Source: JAGORM01 sp050255815 (GTDB lineage Bacteria; Patescibacteriota; Microgenomatia; Levybacterales; GWA1-39-11). Taken from it: 53,579 nucleotides of DNA. Of the stretch, positions 24,391 to 32,801 are shown piece after piece (the stretch's first letter is position 1; every line of letters begins with the position of its first letter). The notes under the pieces were generated by a model. The model was not told the origin of the DNA. It saw only the letters and a program-made list of their open reading frames with translations, and ran no database searches. The position numbers and the translations under genes were made by a program. The stretch lies in the NCBI GenBank assembly GCA_050255815.1, contig JBLMVJ010000020.1, positions 1-53,579 of the forward strand, given 5' to 3'.

Positions 24391-25480
24391 AAAAATTATT
24401 ACCATACGTTTTCTCGTTATAGTTGCCGTAGTGTCCGCAATATTAATTGCCGGCTTAAACATTACCTCTTTTGTGAAACCTGCATCCAGAACCGCAGAAG
24501 TTTCCTTACGCCGCGTTGACTCCAGGATATTGGCAGAGGGAAAAGTTGCCTCACAAAATGAGGCAAATCTTCATTTCCAGACCGGGGGGAAATTAAGCTA
24601 CCTTTCTGTAAAAGAAGGAGATACTGTCTATGCAGGCCAGACTATTGCAAACCTGGACACGTATGCATTACAACGCCAGTTAACTGCGGCTCTTAACACG
24701 TACCGTTCTACGCGGGACACCTTTGATCAGACACAGGATAATTCCCAAAACGGTGTTTTACATGGACAACAAAGGTACAGCCTGGAAGTTCCAAATAAGG
24801 CGGGAATAACCGGAGGGCCGGAGGAAAATATTATCAATGATATGATAAAGCGGATTGTAGACCAGAATCAGGCCACTTTAGATAATTCAGTCATTAACGT
24901 AGAACTGGCTAATTATGCGCTCCAGCTTTCCTCTCTCACATCACCTTTTGATGGAATAGTGGTACATGAAGATGTAAATGTAGCAGGTCAAAATGTTACG
25001 CCGGCTGCTTCATTCCTGATTATAGACCCTAAGGCATTAGTTTTTAGGGCAAATCTGAATGAGCAAGACATTGATTATGTTGACGTAGGAAGTCCTGCAA
25101 CTGTTGTTATAAACGGGGACAATAAAACCTATGCGGGAACGGTTTTGAAGGTATATCCTGAAAAAATATCGCTGCCTTCTGGGCAAAACGTATACAGAGT
25201 GGATATAGCAGTCTCTGATTTTGGGAATATCTATTATGCTCAGGCAGGGTCTGTCCAAATAAAAAGCAACGTAAATATGGAAACATTATTGGTTCCCACA
25301 TGGCTTATCCTTAATAGTCAGAGCATTTGGGTAAAAGAAAAAGATAAAACTATTCTGAAGAAGGTTACGGTTGGAAGAACTCATGGGGACTACACGGAAA
25401 TCCTGGGTGGTCTTTCCACTACAGACCAGGTGGTAACAAACCCTGAAAGTATTGTTGCACAAAAATATAACATCTTATGA
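24383..25480 (+). CDS. HlyD/EmrA-type membrane fusion protein
   Basis: A 365-residue periplasmic adaptor: N-terminal transmembrane anchor (about residues 7-27), biotinyl-lipoyl half (EANLHFQTGGKLSYLSVKEGDTVYAGQTIANLDT), a helical hairpin of moderate length, the second lipoyl half (LTSPFDGIVVHEDVNVAGQNV) and beta-barrel and membrane-proximal domains. It normally links an inner-membrane exporter to the outside; in a presumed monoderm cell its role would be a chaperone-like channel extension. ATG 24383 lies 8 bases inside marR. It is followed by a second, shorter adaptor with a 4-base overlap. Confidence 0.88.
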   Translation: MFKKIITIRFLVIVAVVSAILIAGLNITSFVKPASRTAEVSLRRVDSRILAEGKVASQNEANLHFQTGGKLSYLSVKEGDTVYAGQTIANLDTYALQRQLTAALNTYRSTRDTFDQTQDNSQNGVLHGQQRYSLEVPNKAGITGGPEENIINDMIKRIVDQNQATLDNSVINVELANYALQLSSLTSPFDGIVVHEDVNVAGQNVTPAASFLIIDPKALVFRANLNEQDIDYVDVGSPATVVINGDNKTYAGTVLKVYPEKISLPSGQNVYRVDIAVSDFGNIYYAQAGSVQIKSNVNMETLLVPTWLILNSQSIWVKEKDKTILKKVTVGRTHGDYTEILGGLSTTDQVVTNPESIVAQKYNIL

Positions 25481-26106
25481 AAAATTTGATTAAAAAAATA
25501 AGAAATCCAAAAGTCTTACGGGTTTTAATTGGGGCATTGATAGTTATTCTTGTTGTAGGAGGGTACCTCTTTTTTGAGAAAACAAACGGGCGGGTGCAGA
25601 TAGATAATTCTTTAGTTCAGTCACCCATTATTAACATAGTTCCCGCTGCTCCCGGACGCCTTATGGAGCTGGATGCGGTAGAAGGGCATATGGTAAAAAC
25701 AGGGGATACACTGGCAGTAGTAGGATCTGAAACTATAAGGTCGCAGACTAATGGTTTGATAATCCTGGCAAATAATCAGGTAGGAGGAACGGTTTCTCCT
25801 ACGCAGCCGCTTATCCAAATTATTGCAACCCAAAATATGCGGATTGCCGGGACCATAGATGAAAATAAGGGACTGAGTGATATAAAAGTAGGACAGCCGG
25901 TTTCTTTTACCGTAGACGCTTTACCCGGTACGTTTTGGGGATATGTAGATGAGATTTCCCCTTCTGCAAAACAAACCCAGGCAGCGTTTTCTATTTCTTC
26001 AGAACGCCCTACCCAGCAATTTGTGGTATATGCCCGTTTTAACAGTGCAGCTTATCCTCTCATTAAAAACGGCATGAGTGTCAAAATGACCGTTTTCACC
26101 AAGTGA
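25477..26106 (+). CDS. Second, short HlyD-like adaptor
   Basis: A 209-residue membrane-anchored protein: one transmembrane helix (about 12-32) then a lipoyl-type beta domain (APGRLMELDAVEGHMVKTGDTLAVVGSETI) and a barrel (RIAGTIDENKGLSDIKVGQPVSFTVDALPGTFWGYVDEISP). The alpha-hairpin of EmrA is missing, replaced by a very short connection. ATGA overlap with the previous gene and TGATG with the next show tight coupling. It may form mixed rings with the first adaptor. Confidence 0.82.
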   Translation: MKNLIKKIRNPKVLRVLIGALIVILVVGGYLFFEKTNGRVQIDNSLVQSPIINIVPAAPGRLMELDAVEGHMVKTGDTLAVVGSETIRSQTNGLIILANNQVGGTVSPTQPLIQIIATQNMRIAGTIDENKGLSDIKVGQPVSFTVDALPGTFWGYVDEISPSAKQTQAAFSISSERPTQQFVVYARFNSAAYPLIKNGMSVKMTVFTK

Positions 26107-27623
26107 TGTCAGAGAAAAAAAAGAAGGCCTCCTTCCAGGCCCAGCAATGGATGATACTCACTACCGTTATGATTGCCTCTTTTTTGGGGAGGCTTGACGG
26201 TACTATTGTAAACCTGGCACTGCCTAAAATTATTACCGATTTTGGCATCACGGTTTCCCAGGCCAGTTGGATTTCTACGGCATACATTATTGCAAACGCT
26301 ATTTTTGTCCCTATTTTTGGAAAACTGGGAGATTTAATAGGACGCAAATCGCTCTATATTTTTGGTATAGTCGGGTTTACCATTACTTCTGCTTTGGCCG
26401 GCCTTTCTTTTAACCTTCCATCTATGGTGATTTTCCGTATCCTGCAGGCAATTACCGTATCTATTGATTATCCTATTGCGCTTTCAATTATTGCCTATGA
26501 ATTTAAAGACCGCGGACAGCGTGCCCAAGCCATGGGATTGTGGTCTGCTGTTTTTGCCGGGGCTGCAGTTTTTGGTCCGCTTTTGGGAGGTCCGTTAATT
26601 GACGTTTTCTCCTGGCGTTCTGTGTTTTATATCAATATTCCATTAGGGATTATAGGCACCTATATGGCATGGCAGTTTATCCATGAGCCAAAAAGGGAAA
26701 TAAAAGGAGTGAAGAATTTTGACGTTTTAGGTTCTTTGCTTTTAGGTATATCGCTCGGCGTTCTTGTACTGGTTTTGGACCAGGGACAATCCTGGGGATG
26801 GACCAGCCGGAATAGCATTATCTCTTATGTTATTACTATTGCCTCTATGCTTCTATTCCTTTTTGTTGAAAGCCGCCAGAAAGAGCCGGTTGTTGATTTA
26901 AAATTCTTTAAAATCCCTACCTTTTCAGCAGCTATAGTCACTTCATTTATTTCTTTCATGGGTATGATAGGCGGAATTTTTTTGATTCCTATTTTTGTAC
27001 AAACATACCTGGGATATTCCGTGACTAAAACCGGATATTTATTTATCCCTATGGCTTTTGGTATTGGAGTTTCTGCCCAGATTGGAGCCAGGCTTTCTGC
27101 CCGGATTCAGCCCCGCATTATCACCGCTTTTGGCATGGCAGTATCTGCAGCAGCTTTATATTTTCTGTTTTCCGGAATTGACGTAAAATGGGGAGCCTGG
27201 GATGTTATCTGGAGGTTAACTCTCTTTGCGGCAGGATTGGGAATAGGTCTTTCTCCGTTAACGAATGCTGCAACTTCAACGGTTCCTATCCATGAAGTTG
27301 GTATTGCGTCTTCAGTATTAGCTTTGGCACGCAATATCTCAGGGGCTTTTGGTGTTGCTATTTTCGCAACTATCTTAACAGATAGTACTACCCGCCAGTT
27401 GGTAACCCTGCAAAAATATTCTGTGATAAATTCAACGGACCCGGTAGCAATCCAAACATACATGGGTTTATTGGCAGTAAAAGCAAATGTGTTGGCATAC
27501 TCAACCGTGTTTAAAGTGGCCGGAGTCTTGTTGGGCTTAGGAGCAGTATCTGCGTTATTTGTGAAAGAGAGTAAGCGTGATTTTGGGGCAGTGCCGGAAG
27601 AGCATCAGATGATAGAAATGTAG
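26106..27623 (+). CDS. EmrB/QacA-type MFS drug exporter (DHA2)
   Basis: A 505-residue transporter with 14 predicted helices. Signatures: LDGTIVNLALPKI in helix 1 (motif D of the DHA2 family), GKLGDLIGRKSLYI (motif A loop), and GPLLGGPLIDVFSWRSVFYINIPLG (motif C). It exports drugs or hydrophobic compounds by proton antiport, together with the adaptors encoded upstream. The ATG at 26106 overlaps the stop of the adaptor by 1 base (TGATG). The stop codon lies within the first copy of a 38-bp tandem repeat. Confidence 0.93.
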   Translation: MSEKKKKASFQAQQWMILTTVMIASFLGRLDGTIVNLALPKIITDFGITVSQASWISTAYIIANAIFVPIFGKLGDLIGRKSLYIFGIVGFTITSALAGLSFNLPSMVIFRILQAITVSIDYPIALSIIAYEFKDRGQRAQAMGLWSAVFAGAAVFGPLLGGPLIDVFSWRSVFYINIPLGIIGTYMAWQFIHEPKREIKGVKNFDVLGSLLLGISLGVLVLVLDQGQSWGWTSRNSIISYVITIASMLLFLFVESRQKEPVVDLKFFKIPTFSAAIVTSFISFMGMIGGIFLIPIFVQTYLGYSVTKTGYLFIPMAFGIGVSAQIGARLSARIQPRIITAFGMAVSAAALYFLFSGIDVKWGAWDVIWRLTLFAAGLGIGLSPLTNAATSTVPIHEVGIASSVLALARNISGAFGVAIFATILTDSTTRQLVTLQKYSVINSTDPVAIQTYMGLLAVKANVLAYSTVFKVAGVLLGLGAVSALFVKESKRDFGAVPEEHQMIEM

Positions 27624-27689
27624 AACATTTATATCCTCCGTGCCGGATGAAAGAAATGTAGAACATTTATATCCTCCGTGCCGGATGAA
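27614..27689. repeat. Exact 38-bp tandem duplication
   Basis: Two identical 38-bp units (27614-27651 and 27652-27689) lie between the convergent exporter and histidine kinase genes. Each contains the palindrome AAATGT-AGA-ACATTT and ends CCGTGCCGGATGAA. The stop codon of the exporter is in unit 1. Confidence 0.9.
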
Positions 27690-27693
27690 ATAG

Positions 27694-29124
27694 TTATATG
27701 GTTTGAAGGGTAAAGTGGAATATACTTCCTTTCGGTTTATTTGCATCAACCCAGAGTTTTCCCCGGTGACCCTTTATTATTTCTTGAGTGATATATAGTC
27801 CTAATCCAAATCCTTTCGTACTATTTCTATCAATCTGATAGAAACGCTGGAAAATAAGGTCTCTTTGCTCTTCAGGTATTCCGCCTCCGGAATCTTTGAC
27901 TGAAACCTCTGTCTTTCCATCTTCTTCCTGCTTTACATAAACCTGAATCTCTGAAAATATGGGAGAATATTTTGCAGCATTTGAAATAAGGTTTATGAGC
28001 ACTTGCTCTATCCGCATGGGATCCGCTATTACCTGCATTTTTATTTTTTTATTATTATAGGTAATTTTATGGTGCTTGTAGATGATCTGCATTTTTTTTA
28101 TTACGCCCAGGATCAGTTTGTTAAGGTCGGTGCATTCAAAAAGCATATGTAGTTTTTGGGTCTCAATCCTTGAATCATCCAGAATATCATTAATTAATAG
28201 GTTCAGCCTGTTCAATTCTGTGTTAATCAGATTGAATTCGCTTATTTTCATCTGGTCCATCCCATATTTTTTAATTTTTCTCAGATGGGATTCTGATATA
28301 AGTTTTAATGTAGTGAGTGGTGTTTTTAATTCATGGGCAGCTGTGGATAAGAATTCCGCCTTTAGTTCTTCCAACTTCTTCTTTTTGGTAATATCCCTGA
28401 TGCCGCCCACCAGCGCAATAGGCTTACCATAATGTTTAATTACGGAAGCAGTTAGCCAGATAGAGAAAGTAGACCCGTTTTTATGTTTTACTTCAATTTC
28501 CCCTGACCAGTACCCCTTTTTCCTTAAAGTAGGGAGAATTATTTTTTCTGCAAAAAGAGGATCCTTATTCATATCATTGACTGATTTTCCTTGCAGCTCT
28601 TTGGGTGGAAATCCATATATCCGTTCCACTGATTTATTAGAAAAGAGTATTTTTCCATCAAGTCCTACTATTTGGATACCGTCATCAGCTGCTTCTAGAG
28701 CTTTTGCGAAAAGCTGCAGCCGCTTTTCCATCTGCATATGTCTTGAGATGTCGCGGGTAATCGTAGAAAAACCTATTGTTTCTCCTTTCCTGTCTTTAAT
28801 GGGAGAAATAGTAATAGAAACCTGTACCAGTCTTTTGTCTTTTGTTAAACGTTCAGTTTCATAGTTGGATACAACTCTGTGTCTGGCAAGTATTTCGAAA
28901 AGTTTTATGATCTCGCCTTTCTTCTGGGACGGCACAATAATGTCTACGTTTTTACCTAAAACTTCTTGCTCTGTGTATCCATAAAGCTTTTCTGCAGCCG
29001 GATTCCAGGATGTAATTCTTCTTTTGAGGTCTGTGCCGATAATAGAGTCGTTAGAAGAGTTGACCAAGAAATCTAAATGAGCTTTAATGGCAGCATGGCT
29101 TTTATGTACCAGCTTAGATCTCAT
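27694..29124 (-). CDS. PAS-PAS sensor histidine kinase, orphan
   Basis: A 476-residue soluble kinase: PAS domain 1 (about 15-128, NSSNDSIIGTDLKRRITSWN), PAS domain 2 (about 136-247), HisKA with phosphoacceptor H264 (AAHELKTPLTTL), and HATPase_c with the N box (EQVLINLISNAAKYSP), G1 box (VKDSGGGIPEEQRD) and G2 box (GFGLGLYI). There is no transmembrane segment, so it senses a cytoplasmic signal. No response regulator lies next to it; the only regulator-like gene here is the receiver-less winged helix at 13.8 kb. TGT-TATAGT lies 11 bases before the ATG. Confidence 0.93.
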   Translation of the reverse strand: MRSKLVHKSHAAIKAHLDFLVNSSNDSIIGTDLKRRITSWNPAAEKLYGYTEQEVLGKNVDIIVPSQKKGEIIKLFEILARHRVVSNYETERLTKDKRLVQVSITISPIKDRKGETIGFSTITRDISRHMQMEKRLQLFAKALEAADDGIQIVGLDGKILFSNKSVERIYGFPPKELQGKSVNDMNKDPLFAEKIILPTLRKKGYWSGEIEVKHKNGSTFSIWLTASVIKHYGKPIALVGGIRDITKKKKLEELKAEFLSTAAHELKTPLTTLKLISESHLRKIKKYGMDQMKISEFNLINTELNRLNLLINDILDDSRIETQKLHMLFECTDLNKLILGVIKKMQIIYKHHKITYNNKKIKMQVIADPMRIEQVLINLISNAAKYSPIFSEIQVYVKQEEDGKTEVSVKDSGGGIPEEQRDLIFQRFYQIDRNSTKGFGLGLYITQEIIKGHRGKLWVDANKPKGSIFHFTLQTI

Positions 29125-29169
29125 GGCAGTTACATACTATAACACCTTATTTTTGTTTTCTCAAGTCTG

Positions 29170-29364
29170 TTACATCTTGAGGAGTTCCAGGATGCGGTAG
29201 AGTAAGAATCCGGGCCATAAAACTGCCTTAAGAATTCCAAACAACCCCTCCGTTAACGTATGGGAATGTTGAAGGTAGTAAATAAGGGCGCCAACCAACC
29301 CCATACCATATACCGCACTTCCTCCTGATTGATGGTTAATTTGCTTCCATGATTTATTTGCCAT
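29170..29364 (-). CDS. Small membrane protein (64 aa)
   Basis: Not recognised by function. 64 residues with two hydrophobic stretches (AVYGMGLVGALIYYLQ, about 17-32, and GILKAVLWPGFLLYRILELL, about 43-62). The opening MANKSWKQINHQSGGSAVYGMG and closing WPGFLLYRILE look like a conserved small family of the group. TACAGT ends 6 bases before the ATG, and AAGGAG lies 5' of that, so the initiation mode is ambiguous. Confidence 0.65.
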   Translation of the reverse strand: MANKSWKQINHQSGGSAVYGMGLVGALIYYLQHSHTLTEGLFGILKAVLWPGFLLYRILELLKM

Positions 29365-29419
29365 ACCATTACTGTACTCCTTGTCTTATGGGAAATCAAC
29401 CAAGTATAGATAGGGGAAA

Positions 29420-29515
29420 GATGTAGGTTATAGGACTTAAGATATACGAAATTTCTTAGGTCTTACGTCTTACATCATAAGTCTATCCACCAGAAGTTAG
29501 AAGCTAGGATCTAAT
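29420..29515. repeat. Short-period degenerate repeat upstream of tspO
   Basis: Near-copies of TAGGTTATAGGACTTAAGATA-like units are followed by inverted copies (TCTTAGG, TCTTACG, TCTTACATC), then AGAAGTTAGAAGCTAGGATC. It occupies the space between the small membrane protein and the tspO promoter. Confidence 0.6.
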
Positions 29516-29517
29516 CA

Positions 29518-29546
29518 TTGACACTTTTCCTTTTTTCTTACATACT
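29518..29546 (+). promoter_or_regulatory. tspO promoter (TTGACA-17-CATACT)
   Basis: TTGACA at 29518-29523, a T-rich 17-base spacer, CATACT at 29541-29546, and 11 bases to the ATG at 29558. Confidence 0.55.
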
Positions 29547-29557
29547 TATATATAGCA

Positions 29558-30031
29558 ATGAGAGATCTGCCTAAGTTGATTGCTTCAGTTGTTCTATGTG
29601 AAGGCGTGGGAATTATTGCTTCTTTTTTCACCATCCCTTCTATTCCTACCTGGTATGCCCACCTGACTAAACCTGGCTTTTCCCCTCCTGATTGGCTTTT
29701 TGGTCCTGTATGGATTCTCTTATATTTTCTTATGGGAATTTCTTTATATTTAGTTTGGCGGGAAGGGTTGCATAAGAAAAAAGTGCATATAGCAGTGAAC
29801 TATTTTTTGCTCCAGCTGGGGTTCAATTTCTTTTGGAGTATTATTTTCTTTGGTATGCACCAGCCGTTTTTAGCCCTCATAGATATAGCGGCAATGCTGT
29901 ATGCTATCATTATGACCATGGAGCATTTTAAACTTGTTTCAAAACCTGCTATGTATTTGCTGGTCCCCTACCTGGCGTGGGTTACTTTTGCTACCATCCT
30001 GAATTTTTCTATAGTATTACTCAACATATAA
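29558..30031 (+). CDS. tspO: TspO/MBR family membrane protein
   Basis: A 157-residue protein with five transmembrane helices, the family fold. Typical residues are present: PSIPTWYAHLTKPGFSPPDWLFGPVWILLYFLMGISLYLVW near the first loop, the NFFWSIIFFG helix (N-x-x-W), and PYLAWVTFATILNFSI at the end. TspO binds porphyrins and cholesterol-like ligands and acts in tetrapyrrole or stress responses; the ligand in an organism with little heme synthesis is unclear. Heme use is suggested by the cytochrome b gene at 45.5 kb. Confidence 0.93.
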   Translation: MRDLPKLIASVVLCEGVGIIASFFTIPSIPTWYAHLTKPGFSPPDWLFGPVWILLYFLMGISLYLVWREGLHKKKVHIAVNYFLLQLGFNFFWSIIFFGMHQPFLALIDIAAMLYAIIMTMEHFKLVSKPAMYLLVPYLAWVTFATILNFSIVLLNI

Positions 30032-30032
30032 T

Positions 30033-30082
30033 TCCTGTATCCAGGTAATACTTAATTCTGAATACTTGATACTTAATACTCT
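30033..30082. repeat. TACTTAAT-type repeat between tspO and mgtA
   Basis: Variants of an AATACTTAAT/GAATACTTGAT unit repeat at a period of about 8-9 bases across the short gap between the convergent genes. The same word family recurs near 51.9 kb. Confidence 0.6.
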
Positions 30083-30083
30083 T

Positions 30084-32606
30084 TCAGAGGCTGTACTTCT
30101 TCAAAAACACTTTTTTCAGCGATTCAACCAGGACCAGGTAGGTTGATACCAGGATAATAAGAATGAAAAAGTACAGAGGCGGTGGAGTCACAAACCCTAA
30201 CGTTTTTGCAAGAGGAGAGAAAGGTATAAGTAAAGATGCTAAGACAATCCCAACGCACGTTATCAGTAACCACTTTCCCGGGCGGCTCATAAAAAACGGA
30301 CTGCGGGAAGTCCGGATTACAAAGACTACCAGGATTTCTGTTGCCATAGATTCTATAAACCAACCCGTTTGGAAGAGGGCGCCCTGTGCCTTGAAGAGAA
30401 AGAGCATAACGCCAAAAGTCAGAAAATCGTAAAGGGAACTGATAGGACCAAAGAAAATCATATAATTTCTAATGAAATTGATATTCCAATGCCGTGGTTT
30501 CAGAAGGGATTCATGGTCTACATTATCAGAAGGGATAGAAAGTTGTGATAAGTCATAAAGCCCATTGGTTAGTAGAATCTGTACCGGGCTCATAGGGAGA
30601 AACGGTAGAAAAAAAGATGCACCGGCAGCAGAGAACATATTCCCAAAGTTTGAGCTGGTGCCCATAAGGATGTATTTAATGGTGTTGTTAAATGTTTTAC
30701 GGCCTTCTATAATCCCGTCAGCAATTACATCCAGGCTTTTTCTGAGAAGTACAATTGCCGCCGCGTCTTTTGCTACGTCTATTGCCGTATTTACTGAAAT
30801 GCCTACATCAGCATTCCGCAGTGATGGTATATCATTGATCCCGTCTCCCAGGTAACCTACCGTATGGCCATTATCTTTTAACACTTTAATAATCCGTAGT
30901 TTCTGCTCCGGGTTTACCCGGGCAAAAATATTTACATCCAAAACTTTTTTCTGCAATTCCGTGTCTGACAATTTATCTATTTCATTCCCCAGTAAAATTC
31001 CTTCTACCTCCATCCCTACCTCTTTGCAGACTTTTTGGGTAACTATTTCATTGTCCCCGGTAATTACCTTCACTGCTACATTCAGGTGTTTTAACTTGAC
31101 TAGTGCTTCTTTTGTAGAAACTTTTGGAATATCCAGAAAGGTGAGATACCCCTGGAAATCCAGTCCTTCCACATCTTTCCATGAATAAGCATCTTTTTTC
31201 TTTACTTTTTTTACCGCAACGGCAACCAGCCGCAGGCCTTCATTGTTCAACTCTTCAAATTTCTTCTTTAAATTATGCACTTCTTCTGTTTGTTTACAGT
31301 ATTCTAAAATAGACTGTGGAGCGCCTTTTGCAATAAGGGTGGCTTCATCTTTTTCCCAAATTACTGAGTACATTGCTTTGCGGTTATAATCAAAAGGCTC
31401 ATCCTCTAGTTTAGTGACCGTATCTGCGTGTTTTATATTGTGTTTCATAGCGTATTTCCAGATAGCCGCATCTATGCCGTTCCCAATTGCTTTATGGTGG
31501 ATAATTGCGTTGTTACAATGAAGGGCATTTAATAGTACATGTCCATCCTTCTGTCCTTCCCGGTTAAAAAAATCAACCAGCTCTATATTTCCCTCCGTAA
31601 GCGTTCCTGTTTTATCAGTGCAGAGCGTGTCCATGTTCCCCAAATTTTCTATAGCAATCAGCTGTTTTGCGACTACATGTTTTTTTGCCAGTTTTCCCGC
31701 TCCATGGGACAAGCTGACTGTTACAATGACCGGCAATAGTTCCGGAGTTAAACCTACCGCTATAGCAAGTGAAAATAAAAGCGATTCCAGAAAGTGATGG
31801 CCTAAAAATGCATTGATAACAAAAATCAAAAGAGTGAGGGTTAGAATTACTTTGACTAAAAGCTTTCCGAAACCGGTAAGTCCCTTTTCAAAATCTGTTT
31901 CCGGTTTTATGAATACCGTACTTTTTGCAATTTTTCCAAATTCCGTATCTTTTCCAATCCTCAAAATAACTCCTTTTCCTGATCCGCTATCAACGGAGGT
32001 CCCCATGAAGGCAACATTAGAAATACCTCCAATCCCTTCAGGCTCTTTTAAAAGTGCATCTGCCGTTTTGAATGAGGTCTTGGATTCCCCGGTGAGTGCA
32101 GACTGGTTAATTTCTAAATCATTTGTCTGTATGAGGCGCAAGTCTGCAGGAATAATACTTCCCTGGGATAGCAAGACTACATCCCCTACCGTTAAAGTGG
32201 CTACGGGAATTTCAATTTTCTCGTCATTGCGTATGACTAAAGCGGTAGGTGAAATTTTCTTGAGTAAGTTATCTATGGTCCTTTCTGCGCCGTATTCATT
32301 CCAAAAGCCCAAAATAACACTTACTAAAATCATGCCAAAGATATAGTAAGAGCTTATCTGCTGCCCCAAAAGAAAAGAGACAAAAGTAGCAACAGCCAGG
32401 ATGATGATAAGGGGATTGCTCTTAAATTGGCGGAATATGATTGAGAACATATTAACCTTACGTTTATGGATAGTGTTCAGGCCATATTTTTTCTGCCGTT
32501 CTATTACCTGAGATTCCGTAAGCCCTGATAAGCGGGTTTCCAGGCGGGTGAGTATGTCTTCATAGTTCAACTTCCAAAATTCCTGATCCAGTTTTTCTTC
32601 CGGCAT
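30084..32606 (-). CDS. mgtA: Mg2+-transporting P-type ATPase (MgtA-like)
   Basis: An 840-residue P3B ATPase that imports Mg2+ using ATP. Visible: TGES at 172-175, the MgtA-type membrane motif TPELLPVIV (287-295), phosphorylation site DKTGT with D331, the hinge GDGINDIPSLRNADVGISV, and the MgtA-specific region FGNMFSAAGASFFLPFLPMSPVQILLTN. ATG 32606 (MPEEKLDQEFW) is chosen; the TTG at 32642 would add 12 residues. No Mg-sensing leader is evident. It is divergent from metK, sharing a short intergenic region. Confidence 0.92.
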   Translation of the reverse strand: MPEEKLDQEFWKLNYEDILTRLETRLSGLTESQVIERQKKYGLNTIHKRKVNMFSIIFRQFKSNPLIIILAVATFVSFLLGQQISSYYIFGMILVSVILGFWNEYGAERTIDNLLKKISPTALVIRNDEKIEIPVATLTVGDVVLLSQGSIIPADLRLIQTNDLEINQSALTGESKTSFKTADALLKEPEGIGGISNVAFMGTSVDSGSGKGVILRIGKDTEFGKIAKSTVFIKPETDFEKGLTGFGKLLVKVILTLTLLIFVINAFLGHHFLESLLFSLAIAVGLTPELLPVIVTVSLSHGAGKLAKKHVVAKQLIAIENLGNMDTLCTDKTGTLTEGNIELVDFFNREGQKDGHVLLNALHCNNAIIHHKAIGNGIDAAIWKYAMKHNIKHADTVTKLEDEPFDYNRKAMYSVIWEKDEATLIAKGAPQSILEYCKQTEEVHNLKKKFEELNNEGLRLVAVAVKKVKKKDAYSWKDVEGLDFQGYLTFLDIPKVSTKEALVKLKHLNVAVKVITGDNEIVTQKVCKEVGMEVEGILLGNEIDKLSDTELQKKVLDVNIFARVNPEQKLRIIKVLKDNGHTVGYLGDGINDIPSLRNADVGISVNTAIDVAKDAAAIVLLRKSLDVIADGIIEGRKTFNNTIKYILMGTSSNFGNMFSAAGASFFLPFLPMSPVQILLTNGLYDLSQLSIPSDNVDHESLLKPRHWNINFIRNYMIFFGPISSLYDFLTFGVMLFLFKAQGALFQTGWFIESMATEILVVFVIRTSRSPFFMSRPGKWLLITCVGIVLASLLIPFSPLAKTLGFVTPPPLYFFILIILVSTYLVLVESLKKVFLKKYSL

Positions 32607-32665
32607 ACTTTTATGGTACAGGAGATGGGTAAGTGCTTTCAACCGGAGGAAACTTACTGCGGCTA

Positions 32666-32694
32666 TTGCATCCTATTTTTATTTTTGCTTAAAT
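32666..32694 (+). promoter_or_regulatory. metK promoter (TTGCAT-17-TTAAAT, TGC-extended)
   Basis: TTGCAT (32666-32671) and TTAAAT (32689-32694) with a TGC extension, 17-base spacer. The start site near 32701 would begin the transcript exactly at helix P1 of the riboswitch. Confidence 0.55.
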
Positions 32695-32701
32695 AATTAT
32701 T

Positions 32702-32785
32702 GCATTCTGAGAGATAGGTAGAGTATCGGCTCTGTGACCTATCCGGCAACCCTCATAGCATGGGTGCCAAACCGGCCAAGAATGC
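32702..32785 (+). ncRNA. SAM riboswitch, compact SAM-I/IV clan aptamer
   Basis: Helix P1 is GCATTCT (32702-32708) with AGAATGC (32779-32785). P2 is GATAGGT with ACCTATC, continued by GAG/CTC around the loop TATCGG. The invariant core CCGGCAACC follows, then P3 (ACCC/GGGT) and GGTGCCAAACCGG. The P2 loop CGG can pair with CCG after GGTGCCAAA, the position of the SAM-I pseudoknot. Helix P4 of classic SAM-I is absent. It sits directly before metK, which makes SAM. The expected logic is SAM-dependent shutdown of metK, probably at translation since no terminator is visible. Confidence 0.8.
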
Positions 32786-32801
32786 GGTTTTGCAACAAAC
32801 T

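Noticed and set aside
32760..32801. Upstream ATG of metK (MGAKPAKNAVLQQT)
   Set aside because: It lies inside the riboswitch aptamer (GGGTGCCAAACCGG), and the family begins with the FTSESV region that follows ATG 32802.
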